NCBI GenBank assembly: GCA_023634235.1
Contig: JAMKCF010000008.1
Location: 7,400,676-7,464,675 of the forward strand
DNA length: 64,000 nucleotides
From: Pisaster brevispinus
Taxonomy: Eukaryota; Echinodermata; Asteroidea; Forcipulatida; Asteriidae
Direction: 5' to 3'
Shown here piece after piece: positions 37,664 through 47,846 of this stretch (its first letter is position 1; each line of letters begins with the position of its first letter). The notes beneath the pieces are model-generated. The model was not told where the DNA came from. It saw only the letters and a list, made by a program, of their open reading frames with translations, and searched no databases. Both the position numbers and the translations under genes were made by a program.

Positions 37664-38578
37664 TTGTGCAGCACTGAGAACTTGGGCCCATTTTGTTCTA
37701 CATGTTGCACAGTTGCAAGCAACCTGCATCCGGTGCATCTTTTCGACAGGTTTGTCTCTGCCATTGCTGCTTTGAAATCATCCGTCATGTGTAAGACACT
37801 CTGTATCCCCAGCTCCCCAGCACTGCATTTTTTTTTTTCCCAAGCACAGTGTAAAGAAGAAAACACAAATTAACATTGAGCTGCTTTTCCTCCGGTTTGG
37901 TAAATAATACAATAAGAATGACCATAGCTGACAAAGCTCTACTTGTAGTATCGTCCGAGGTGTGAATTAATTGCACTGATTAATTGTCGGTCTGATGTCT
38001 AGTCCTCTATTTATTATTGCTTTGTCGTCTGTTTGCTTTCTCTTTGTTTCGAGCAACGACAAAACTGTAAAGGTTAATTGTATTCTTAAAGGCAGAGTTG
38101 GTACTTGGAGAATACCATCTGAGTTAAAGTTGTGGGGAGGAATGATCTTACTGTACCACTTCTTCAAAAACATTGTCCTCGCAAGAACACTTAATTTGTC
38201 TCTCATATTTATTTATTTTTTTTTCTTGTCTGCTGATCAAAACTGCAAAGAAACCAAAACTTAACTTGGCTCATCTATGATAACTTCATGTTTGCATTTT
38301 TTATTGCAAATGTGATAAAGGCAATAATCCTTAATGAGGAATCTATGCTAAAGAGACCCCAAATCTCACTCTCAAATTGTATTGAAGTCAAACACTTTGG
38401 GACTCTGGTATGATTTGTGTCCCTGCTCCCATGCTCCGATCTTGGCTAGTTGAGCAATGCCGCACCAGCGGGAGACTTTTGGATGCCGGCAGCAGACACC
38501 ACACCAGGTACTTTGCCAATGCTCATTCTGAGCTTGCGCACATTTCCAAAGGCAACAATGGAGTAACCTGGTAAGCCT

Positions 38579-38592
38579 GCTGCCACCTAGCG
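38579..38592 (-). promoter_or_regulatory. CTCF-like motif
   Basis: GCTGCCACCTAGCG on the + strand reads CGCTAGGTGGCAGC on the - strand, close to the CTCF core CCASYAGRKGGC. Similar motifs occur at 39776, 43526 and 52163. Confidence 0.35.
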
Positions 38593-39775
38593 TCTATTTA
38601 TTGTGAAAATTTATCATTTTCCCGGCACGTTTAACAAATTTCATTTTTCAGCAGAATCTTGAGAAAATCGTGATGGTGGTGGCATGAAAATCTCAAATTA
38701 GGCTCTGGGGTTCAGTTGTTGACCTTTTTACGTGGATTTTTTGCATTGTGGTAAAATTCCAAGAAGTTTCAGGTTTTGCCAGAGCTAGTCTCATGCTGGT
38801 GGTAAATATGACCTTTAACATATTTTCAAATGGGTTACAAGGTAATGATGAATTTAGTCTTTAAGGTCAAAGATCAAATTGTCTTGTTTCTTGATGATCA
38901 TGCTATAATTTGCACCACAAAAAAAGCGTAAAGAAGCCTCCCTGCTGCATGCTACCTTTTTTATTTTTCCTTCTTCTTTTTTTTCTTCACATCTCCCAGG
39001 CCTGATGATAACTGTTGATGTTCTGATTGTTTTTTTACTGCTTTCTCATTGATGACAAAATGTTATCGCACGTAGGTAATGTGTCAAGAGTAGCCGGCTT
39101 TGGGTGCAGGACTGCCAACGTTCGGTTTGCCAACTCTCTGTCGCCAGATGGTATTTATGGTGGGCTCCATTACTCCTATACTTCCTTCTTTTCTTTCCCC
39201 CCCGCCCCCCGCCTCTTCCATCTTGGGCGCTCCCTGCTTCAATTTCCAACCCCACTCTCACAAGGAAGGTACAGCATTGTAGTTATTAGTCAGTCTATAA
39301 AAAGTACCAAATTGGTGTTAGTAAATGTCGGATGTTTTCAGGGGTAGTTGAAGCCCTAATGTTTAAGGAAACAAGTTGTTAAAAAGAAAACTTGAGTTTC
39401 ACATCATCCGGCCACAACTGCAGAAAGCTGTTTAAGCAGTTATCATTGCTGAACAATTTTATCAGCAAAGCAAATTCAGACAGGGCACCAGTCACTTACA
39501 ACGTATGTGTGGCATTTTGGCTGGTAGCCTAGTTTTGTTAAGCAAGATATTTTATTTGCTATCCAAATATCTGCTCTTGAATGAAAGCTTGATGGGTTGA
39601 GTTCGGATGGATTATTTTTGTTAGATTTACAAAGCGCTCACGTGAAACTTGAGGATTTCGGAGGAATGAATAATTGTAAACGAAAAAAAAATAAAACAAT
39701 ATTGTGCCTTCTTGTTAAAGAGAATAGTCTGCAGCTCAAATCTCAGATCTGGATTTGGTTGGGAACTTCTTTCAA

Positions 39776-39791
39776 CAGTAGGTGGCAGCAG
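39776..39791 (+). promoter_or_regulatory. CTCF-like motif
   Basis: CAGTAGGTGGCAGCAG matches the core AGGTGGCAGCAG of the motifs at 43526 and 52163, with weaker 5' bases. Confidence 0.3.
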
Positions 39792-40580
39792 ACATATTGG
39801 TTCTTTTCTCTCATTTGTCGTTATATATACACTGTAGCTTGCACATGCACCGAAGTAGATTTTGAGTGGGAACGGACCAATATGTTTGATGCTATGTCGT
39901 GTCTAAAAATGTTCTCCTTTTGGGGTAAAACAAATTACCTAGACAACCAAACAATCAAAGCAAAGTCGACTGATTATTTGCAAGTCAGGTATCATCTGTT
40001 TCACAAAATAACTATACTTGCACCTTAAAAGATTCATTCATGATTTGGTGTGAAAGTAATTGCAAATCAAATTTCAACCGAAAACTTTGGCGTAGGACTC
40101 AACATCCGTTGGGCTGTGTTCAACTCATAAAAATTGGTGGAATTTAACAGCACAAAATCACTGTGCCACAGTCAGGAAATCAGGGTTATCCACGTTTTTC
40201 AGTAGACAGACATTTTTGATTTTTGAAAAGCCATAATCGTTACTTATTTTGTGAAATATCTTTCTCTTTGCTGTTCACTTCTTCTGTTTGGAGTTGACAA
40301 TTTTTATATTTTCTTTACAACAAGGCCAGGTCTGAGATTTAGGGTTGTGCTTATACCTGACCCCCCGATGAGATGCTTTGCATGTGGCTTGCGTAGAGTT
40401 TCAGACAACTTGAGGACTAAGTAGGAATAATCGTAGGGCCGTCCAGTGCAGCATTTGCACTTGAGTATTGAGACATTTGATGAAACTCGTTATCATATTT
40501 TCAGTCGAGATGAGAGGAGTGGCAAAGTTTTTTTTTTTATAAGATTGATAATGACACGTCAAATGGCAAAATGTTCAGCA

Positions 40581-40743
40581 GCCGATTTCATGAAACACTA
40601 GGATTAATCCTATCTCGAGTTAGGACGAGTAACTAGTCCTAACTTAGGATTAATCTTAAGGTTTGCATGTTACAGTGCAAGGCTTGGACTCGTCCTAAGT
40701 CCTAAGATTAATCCTAAGTTAGGAAGAGTTTGGTAAAATCGAC
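40581..40743. repeat. Palindromic element rich in CCTAAGTTAGG
   Basis: GCCGATTTCATGAAACACTAGG at the left is mirrored by an AAATCGACGGC right end. Inside, TAGGATTAATCCTA and CTAACTTAGGATTAATC alternate on both strands, so the 160 bp can fold in several ways. The TTTCATGAAACACTAGG start resembles M1 termini and may mark a related family. Confidence 0.55.
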
Positions 40744-41189
40744 GGCAGACATAATAGATGTTTGTTATTGAGCAGCCATCTTGTTTGGTTGGGGGGGTCA
40801 TGAAAACAGGGCCCCCCCCCCCGAAAATCTAGTAACTAAACTGGGGCTAGAATAGAAATTAGCCTGGCCCCTTATTGTTGTTGTATGAGAATCATTGTTC
40901 ATACTACAAGGAACATGACAGCCATATATGGCCTCAGATTATCTACATAGCCATTTTGAGATATGTTTGACATTAGAGAAGTGCACTGTTTGGTTTGGGA
41001 GTATACGGACAAATTAATACATAAACCTAACAGTTTCGTTGTACTGCGTCCACCATACCTCAAAATGGCTTAGTGATTTGATCTGAATGAAGAAAAGACA
41101 AGAATGCTGCCTGATAATAAACATAAATTATACACCATTTGATATTTCATACCAAGGAATTCTGAGATTATGACTTTCTTTAAAGCACA

Positions 41190-41250
41190 CAATTCTGTGA
41201 GCCGTAAATGCAGAATTCCGCGGGGAAACAGCACCATGACATTGGGCCAA
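41190..41250 (-). repeat. MITE family M1, fragment (reverse)
   Basis: GCAGAATTCCGCGGGGAAAC followed by CATGACATTGGGCC is the reverse complement of an M1 left end like that at 18185. Downstream blocks AACCAGTCAG and TTTTGGCTGGTTACC are M1 interior motifs. Confidence 0.45.
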
Positions 41251-43257
41251 GTCACTTGACAAAATCCTCAGCTGAATAAAAATAAGCAGGGAACCAGTCA
41301 GAGGAGAAGCAACACATGAAATTTTATTTTGGCTGGTTACCTTATTCAGCCTAAAATCACCATGGTTATCGTGCGTCCCAAAGCCAAAGTTGAACAAGTT
41401 CATTCCTTTTTTCTTTTCTTTTTTAAATTTTTCCTGAAATACAAGGTATCAATAATTAGTAAAAAGGACATTTTAATTGGAATGCTTTGATGTAAATTCA
41501 TACAGAAATAGCTGTTTTCATTTTTTGATAGAAAAGAACAGAACTTTTGAAAATAATGGTATAAAGATAACTAACTAAATTGCAGTAGTCATTTTTTAAG
41601 ATGTAAAGAGAGAAACTATTTATCTATTCCCTAGGCCTATGGCAGGAATTATTCAGAATTGTGTTCTCATAAATGACCAATCATTTAGCAGAGCAAATGA
41701 GTAGTCAAAGATATTAAAACCAGTCCAACTTTTCACCCATTAATTTTCTTATACATCCATTCACTCAGCTTGAAACAAGTAAGAAAAGTTTCGTTATTCT
41801 CTTATATAACACACCTAGATCTTTTGTGAACAGTATGTGTGATTTTTGTTATAACAATTTTTTCTTCCTCATTTTTTTCATTGTATACTATTTGCTTTTT
41901 TTTCTGCTAATTTTCTTACACCTAGCTAACAGCCATTCTGTACTACTAATAGTCAGGCATGCAACTATTCAGCTGATTGGGCGATTTCCCCACTTTGGGT
42001 TTTCCCAGCAGTGCCATTAAAAAAGAAAAGAAAGGCACAACACAAAAAAAAATTGCTGTGCCTGGCACTCGTTTTATAACAAACTGCAGTTGCATGCCTG
42101 TGTGACACCAACACAAAACTCTGCGGTGTGTCCACCGTGAATGATGACACTAAATGACCATTTTGTAATTACTAATTGATAACACTTTTATTAACTGTAG
42201 CCGTTCTTTATAACATGTCCCTACTAATGTTCAATCAACGAGAGCAGTCACCACTCTCCACAACCAAAGAACAGAAATTGGAGAAAAGAGTTGTGTTCTG
42301 TGTAATTTTGATATCATTTTTTTTTTCCCAGAAAATATATCCTTTCTTTTGGTATTGGAGACTTTGGTGACTCTAGGTGGCATGGAGACTCAGTAGGACC
42401 CTGTTTTCATGACGCTGTTTACTACATTTTTAGTCAGACAATCATCATTCTCAGCTTACAGGGCTAGAGCCAAATCTCTCGGCAAGCTGTCCCAGCGAAG
42501 AACACTTTGTTAAGGGAACAACAAACATACCAAAGCAAAAAGAGTTTTGCTCATCTGTAAAATATTCTGACTCAAAGATCAACTTGAACGAAATCACTCA
42601 AACTTATTTGACTATTTACACTTGTTTATTTTGTGTTTTATTATTATTTGGTTATAAGTCTTCCTCCCTGTTATTTTGTTAATAATTGATCGATTTCCTG
42701 CCCTTGGCGGCACCCTGCATGGTTCCCAGCAAAGGCCCATAAAAATTTAATGCTGAAGTACCAGTGCCTCAGAAAACCAGCGTAAAACCAGTCCATGTTG
42801 TGACGTAAAATACGTCACAATACAGGCTAGATGAAGGTTGTTTATCTTCGTTGTTATGCATTTTCCATTGTCTTGTTTGGATCGAGTGTGACATCACAGT
42901 GCTGTTTTGGTTTGTGAAACTCTGCATTTTTGCCCAGTGTTACACTGATCAAAATGGGGTTTTTCTCACATTATGAAACCATTTTTATTGGGTTTTACTC
43001 AATTATATGTAATCATTACACCCTAACTTACATTTCTACAACAAAAGAACAATAATGTTAATTTCGTTCAAGTTGATCTTTAAAGGATGGAACTTTGTCC
43101 ATTTGTACTGCAAGCGTTTTATTACTAACTTGCAGATGGTGTCCCCGTTGATCGTGCTGTAGTATGATTGCACAAAATATTGTGCAAACAATGGACAATG
43201 ATTAACACAGTCGTGTTAGTAACAACAACAAAAGGTTGTGATAGCCCTTGAAGACTT

Positions 43258-43448
43258 AAGCCTTGTTCACACTTCCTGTGACTGCTTCGTGCGAAGCACA
43301 TTTGGCGTGACAGCTCTGTTTTTGCTGCAAGTGTTTCGCAGGAGTTGAGCACAGCTCAACTGATGCGAATTGTTCGTTGCGAATTTGTAACGCCAAAATC
43401 CGCTTTGCATTCGATGATTCGCATTCGCAGGAAGTATGAATCGGGCTT
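43258..43448. repeat. Inverted-repeat element ending AAGCC...CTTCCTG
   Basis: AAGCCTTGTTCACACTTCCTG at the left and CAGGAAGTATGAATCGGGCTT at the right match at 17 of 21 positions when inverted, about 190 bp apart. Interior GATGATTCGCATTCG and GCGAATTG... repeats add secondary symmetry. The borders carry TTAA (43256 and 43452), but not exactly at matching positions. Confidence 0.6.
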
Positions 43449-43525
43449 CACTTAAAGTGAAAAATACTGCATGAGCTTTCGTAGCAACAAATTACTTCAT
43501 CAGATGCAATGCAAAGAATATGACT

Positions 43526-43541
43526 CTGCTGCCACCTAGTG
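43526..43541 (-). promoter_or_regulatory. CTCF-like motif
   Basis: CTGCTGCCACCTAGTG reads CACTAGGTGGCAGCAG on the - strand, identical over 16 bases to the + strand motif at 52164-52179. Its core fits the CTCF consensus. Confidence 0.4.
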
Positions 43542-44297
43542 ACTCAAAGATCTCCCATTGACATTTCACAAGAAAACTTTCACTGGATAGTGAACAGTTT
43601 TATATATGGAGTATTTGGTTCCGTCAAACACTACGAAAAATACATACCCAACTCGTTGAATGCTTTGTGTTCCGACACCTCTATTTTCCAGCAACCCTAT
43701 GTTCTGACAACCTCTCGTGGTCGACACGCCAGGGTCAAAGTTAGGATTAGGAAAATACATTAGGGGTGTCGGAAAATAGGTAACAACACAACTCAGTGGC
43801 CACGCAGACCCCCTTGCTTAACGCGCAATGCTGAGGTCACACACCCTGTTTTTATGCCTCCTTTAGCCTCAATGAGGGCGCTGCTTAAGAGTGATATCAT
43901 ATGCCAGGGGTCCATTACCAATTTTTTTAGTGCAAGGGATATTAAACTGCATGCATGCATGGCACCAGTTTCCTGAAATAATCCAAGTTTGAAATGATGT
44001 AGTCCCAAGACTAACAGCTGTGCCGATTCACTGCAAAGTTTGTTGGTATTTTTGAAGCCTTACTATTAATAATATACCACTTATTTCTAATCCTAAAACG
44101 TCTAAAACACACAACTGTTTCCTTTTGCTTGTACACTGTATTAAAGTCATACATTAATCTGTAAACTTTCACCAACAGTTATGGGGACTGTGTGGGATAG
44201 CAGTAGGTTGCAAACAAGTGACTGAATGCAATTTATTTGCTTTCTTTGGATTGGATAACGCAAAGTTGTATTTGTCACTAAGTTTTGAGTACCAATA

Positions 44298-44417
44298 GAC
44301 CGTGCAAGTCTTGCGCGTATTCTTGGGACCACGTACATTGCTTTAACATGTGAAAGAAACAAAGCCCGTGCATTTTTACAGGTGCTAATGCTCGACTATG
44401 CGCGAGACTTGCACGGT
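44298..44417. repeat. 120-bp MITE with ACCGTGCAAGTCTTGCGCG ends
   Basis: ACCGTGCAAGTCTTGCGCG at the left is mirrored by CGCGAGACTTGCACGGT at the right, with one mismatch. No second copy is seen in the window. Confidence 0.65.
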
Positions 44418-45203
44418 TTTTTGTTAACAGTTTGTTCTGAAACACAAAGAATTATCCCCCCCCCCCATGGTATGATGGACTGAATCCTATACGCAGCGTT
44501 GTCTGTTTATCTGTTGATTTTGTCAGCCATTAATAGTTTCGGTTTCCAAAAGAAAATCAATTGTTCAGGTCGAGGAAATAAATTTTACATTTTTAAACAG
44601 CATGAAGATCAATGCTTTTATAAAAAAATTGAAATTTTTGTTTAAGCCAGCAGACCAACATAAGTGATAGGCCCAACAGTAAACGATGGTAAAACTTTTT
44701 CTATTTGAGGTCCCGAATCAGTAAAAAGGCATCTATTTGTTGGGTGTAGACTTTAGCGTACATAAATGAATGCCTCCTCAACTTGCTGCCATTGTATCAG
44801 TGACATACAGTTATGCAGGTTTTAACAACTTCAGTGCAATTTGGCAATCTGGAAAGAAAATAGCGAATTTCCCTCTTTACATTTTTTAGGGTTTCGTTGA
44901 AAGGGAACAGTCAACTTTCTATAACCATCCCTCTTCTCTTGATACAGATAGAACCTTGTCTCAATGTCTTCAACACTATGCATCGTTTCATTAAGAGTTG
45001 TCTTAAGACACCACTGTGTTGTTTACAGAATGTTTGTGTCTCTGTTGTTGTTTCTGATTGAGTTGTTGTCGTTACTCCCGCTCCTTCTTGAAAAAGGCAG
45101 TCACCTCCAGCTCCAGCATTCAACCCCTTCAGTACAATAATTTGTTTTGCAAAGCAACTGTTTCAAATGTTTACTTTTGTATGTTGTTGTCCTCCAAACA
45201 CAG

Positions 45204-46198
45204 GTGGAACTGGAGACATTAAGCTGGATCGGAAAAAGAGTTTCTTCGGCCGACACCTAGGTGGCTTTGATAGGAAGAGTCACATGCGTGGCACTATTAT
45301 CGAAGTCAAGCAAGAGCCCAGCTTCCAGACGCCAACTCACTCGGCAGACAGTAAAAACCATCCAAGCAGACTCGCCAATGAATGGGATGGGCGAGGTTCG
45401 AATCCCTCATACGAGTCGTCGACGATGCGGGAAGCACGCTCGACCGGTAATCTATTTGATGGAAGCCCGGTACCCAGACGAAGAGTGCAGTCATCGGAGC
45501 ATCCAAGTAACGGAAACCACTCGTCATTTCACCCGAGAAACCACCACCACCACCCCCAGGGTGAAGTTGGGGTGAGGTTCAATGGTTACCATGATAGCGA
45601 GTACAGTGGCTCAGAAGGTTACTATGACGATCGGCAACACCGCACCCTCCCTGAAAAGCGCTATGGCGAGAGAGGCTCTGCAGAACTCACCCCAGACTCG
45701 GGCATAAGCACCACTTCTGATTCTGACCGACTCCGCCGCGCAATGTCAGAGCGGAAGCACACCCTCGCAAATAAGCGTCAACTGTCGCGACAAGAAGGGA
45801 TGGAAGACGATGTGTATGACCATCAACCGGGCCAAAGTAGGAGTAAGGGCCACGCCCAGATCCTGAGCCATGGGCAAGGTCATTACGACGACTACGATAA
45901 TTACAATGTAGATGAGCTCGAGGAGGAGCTGCTCTCACAAGCTGCCTACGCCAATGCAAGATTCGACGAGGAGGAAGAAGAAGAAAAACTCAAACAGCAA
46001 AAACAAAAACAAAAGAGCAAATTTAAGGAAGTAAACCTTATATCGGACATGCCGCCAGGGCATGTTCGCACTTTTGATGGGAAGTTCCCGGCCCGTTGTA
46101 GCATCAGGTATCTACCCAAGTCCTGCAGCCGAGACGAGGATTGGACTGATCCAGATCTTGATGCCGAAGGTGCTCTTGCTGTTCAGTCAGGGAAAGTG
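45204..46198 (+). CDS. JPH: Junctophilin exon: divergent region
   Basis: The exon encodes about 331 residues in frame with the helix exon: one base from that exon plus GT gives Gly, then GTGDIKLDRKKSFFGRHLGG. In the family this segment is poorly conserved, disordered and charged; it links helix to membrane anchor. Visible here are a His run (NHHHHP, about residue 112), Ser/Arg-rich stretches (RRRVQSSEHPSNG), an Asp/Tyr-rich stretch near HYDDYDNYNVDELEEELL and an acidic-to-Lys/Gln run (FDEEEEEEKLKQQKQKQKSK, about 253-275). The C-terminal part, MPPGHVRTFDGKFPARCSIR, looks more ordered and could be a lineage-specific motif. The acceptor is AAACACAG/GT and the donor GTG/GTATGT, phase 0. Without splicing the frame runs 22 more codons to a stop at 46265. 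Confidence 0.9.
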
Positions 46199-46878
46199 GT
46201 ATGTGAGAATCAACACCAAAATAACTTTGAAATGTCCATTTGTTTGTCTTATCATTTGCAAGGCTAAGAAAAAACTGTAGTAGTAAGCTTGCCGGTACAG
46301 CCATGTATTAGAAACTCTTTTTGGAGAAGTGTTGGTTCTGAGAACAATCGGTGTGATCTCGACGTTTGGAACAGTATTTTCTGCTTGTCTTCAGGAGAGC
46401 AGCGTACAAAAAAGCTTCACCCCATACATTCATTGGAAATCGGTTAAGGTCGCTTACTGTCATTTATGTAACTAGCCAGGAGCTTGTTCCAAATGAGCAG
46501 AGTGTACTGTTCGACAACATCGAGACCACACCGGTTCTTCTCAGAACCAACACGTCTTTCAAAAGATTTGTTTTCTACATTGTTGCACCTGCAAGTTTAC
46601 TACTTAAGTTTTTTTTTTTTAATGATCCACACCATGGAAAGCTTCAAACACCACTTATTCGCAAGCCTATTACCTTCACAACCCACACATTCATTGGAAA
46701 TTTGTATGGCTGTTTACTGTCATTTATGTAACTTCCCAGAAGCTTGTCCCAAACTCTGTGGGAAAGGTACACTGTCTTTAGTCTGAGAAATTCAAAACTG
46801 GGTGTCACTTTTGACCAAGAAAGTGGTTGAAACAGACAATTTGATAATAATAAACTAAGTGCTGCTTTTTATTTTCAG
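46199..46878 (+). other. Junctophilin intron before the membrane-anchor exon
   Basis: This is a 680-bp intron, GTATGT...TATTTTCAG. It holds a direct duplication of about 85 bp (46424-46510 and 46684-46770) sharing CATTCATTGGAAAT, TTACTGTCATTTATGTAAC and GAGCTTGT-like blocks. The copies are separated by about 175 bp that include GTTGCACCTGCAAG and a T run. Confidence 0.85.
46424..46770 (+). repeat. Pair of about 85-bp direct repeats in a junctophilin intron
   Basis: Copy 1 (46424-46510) and copy 2 (46684-46770) share ACATTCATTGGAAAT, CTTACTGTCATTTATGTAAC versus TTTACTGTCATTTATGTAAC, and AGCTTGTTCCAAA versus AGCTTGTCCCAAA. A third partial match (TGTTTGCCGTCACTTATGTAAC) lies at about 16808, so the unit is dispersed. 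Confidence 0.6.
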
Positions 46879-47004
46879 AGCTGGTCTGCAAGTCGTGGGC
46901 TAGTCCTATTGGTGCTAATTCTCAACATCGGCTTTGCTATTCTTTTCACCAACCTCTTCCTTCAAATGGAGGAAGAAGAGGACACCTGGGAAGGCTGGCC
47001 TTGA
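46879..47004 (+). CDS. JPH: Junctophilin final coding exon: C-terminal membrane anchor
   Basis: It encodes 41 residues and a TGA stop. After SWSASRG a hydrophobic helix LVLLVLILNIGFAILFTN (about residues 8-25) has the LNIG-AILF pattern of junctophilin anchors, which insert in the endo/sarcoplasmic reticulum membrane. The acceptor is TATTTTCAG, phase 0, matching the previous donor. Beyond the helix is a short acidic tail, LFLQMEEEEDTWEGWP, that would lie in the lumen; vertebrate junctophilins usually end almost immediately after the helix. Visible coding exons total 687 residues, and a first exon of usual size (about 125 residues) would bring the protein to roughly 810, longer than vertebrate paralogues. 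Confidence 0.95.
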   Translation, partial: SWSASRGLVLLVLILNIGFAILFTNLFLQMEEEEDTWEGWP

Positions 47005-47820
47005 GCGAACGACCCCAGCCAGCTGATTGGATGCCGCCAAGCATGAGGTCACGGTGGAGCAATGTGATTGGATGATGAAATACTCTGCTCCTGTCGTCGT
47101 CCGTGCTCCTATCGCTGGTCAGTGATTGATTGGTCGTGATCAGCTGGGAAAGGATCGAGCTTGACATCAACTGCTGCACTGTGATTGGACACCTACACCT
47201 GGTCCTCACCATGGGAGAGCAACAGAGGGCGACATTTTTCATATAAATATTTGTATTCTTGGTTGCCGTGCAGGTGTTAACAGAGATGTACGTAGATGAC
47301 TTCAATGCCATTTGGGGCTGCATTTGATTTTTTTTTTTAAACCTGAGTGTTCATCGATGTGTGTGAGATGATGTGGCTTGAAGAATTTGTGTTCAATCTC
47401 TTCAACCATTTTGGTTTCTTTTTTACCTCCTTACAGCTTCTCTTCAAGACAAATATTGCTCTTCTTTGTTAACAAAAGAGAAATCAACAGATTTTACTTA
47501 GTAGAAGTGAGGTTTGACGTGCGTAGAAAAAAAACTAATATAAGCATTGGAGAGACGGGTTTTATATCTTGTATGAAAAGAAGGGGGGAAAAATCGATAA
47601 AGGGAATTGCCAAGTACCTTGAGTGAACACAAGATCTTTTTATCACTTAACTGACATTTTGTTTTTTCTTTTTCTTCCATTCAAAATGTACCCGAACAGA
47701 GGTTGAGAGAGCAAATGGTCAGGTCCCATTATGAGATTTTGTCATCTGAATGTCAATGGGTAGTCGGGGAGTCTAAATAACATGGCTGTTGTGTGAGTTT
47801 AATAAGTTCCTCCCCATCTG

Positions 47821-47846
47821 TTTATTTATTTATTTATTTGTTTATA
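47821..47846 (+). promoter_or_regulatory. AU-rich element (overlapping ATTTA) in probable 3' UTR
   Basis: TTTATTTATTTATTTATTTG contains four overlapping ATTTA pentamers, the arrangement of a class II AU-rich element in mRNA. A second run, ATTTATTTATTTATTTT, lies at about 48127. Their effect depends on the true 3' end. Confidence 0.4.

Larger units (their letters stand above)
35388..45203 (+). other. Junctophilin intron between helix exon and divergent-region exon
   Basis: It starts GTAGGT and ends CCTCCAAACACAG. Recognised contents are a foldback element (36340), M1 copies (37536, 41190), a palindromic element (40581), two other inverted-repeat elements (43258, 44298) and three CTCF-like motifs (38579, 39776, 43526). 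The stretches 35450-36330, 38600-39400, 39560-40080 and 41350-42950 are AT-rich, and I see no exon in them. Confidence 0.8.

Noticed and set aside
39597..40028. 143-codon open frame on the + strand
   Set aside because: Low-complexity, Trp/Cys-rich translation with no known motif; it overlaps an M1 fragment edge and a CTCF-like motif inside a junctophilin intron. No splice-consistent neighbours seen.
46424..46770. LINE reverse-transcriptase fragment
   Set aside because: Open frames of up to 121 codons cross the repeats, but I see no reverse-transcriptase motif. The simpler explanation is a short duplicated non-coding unit.
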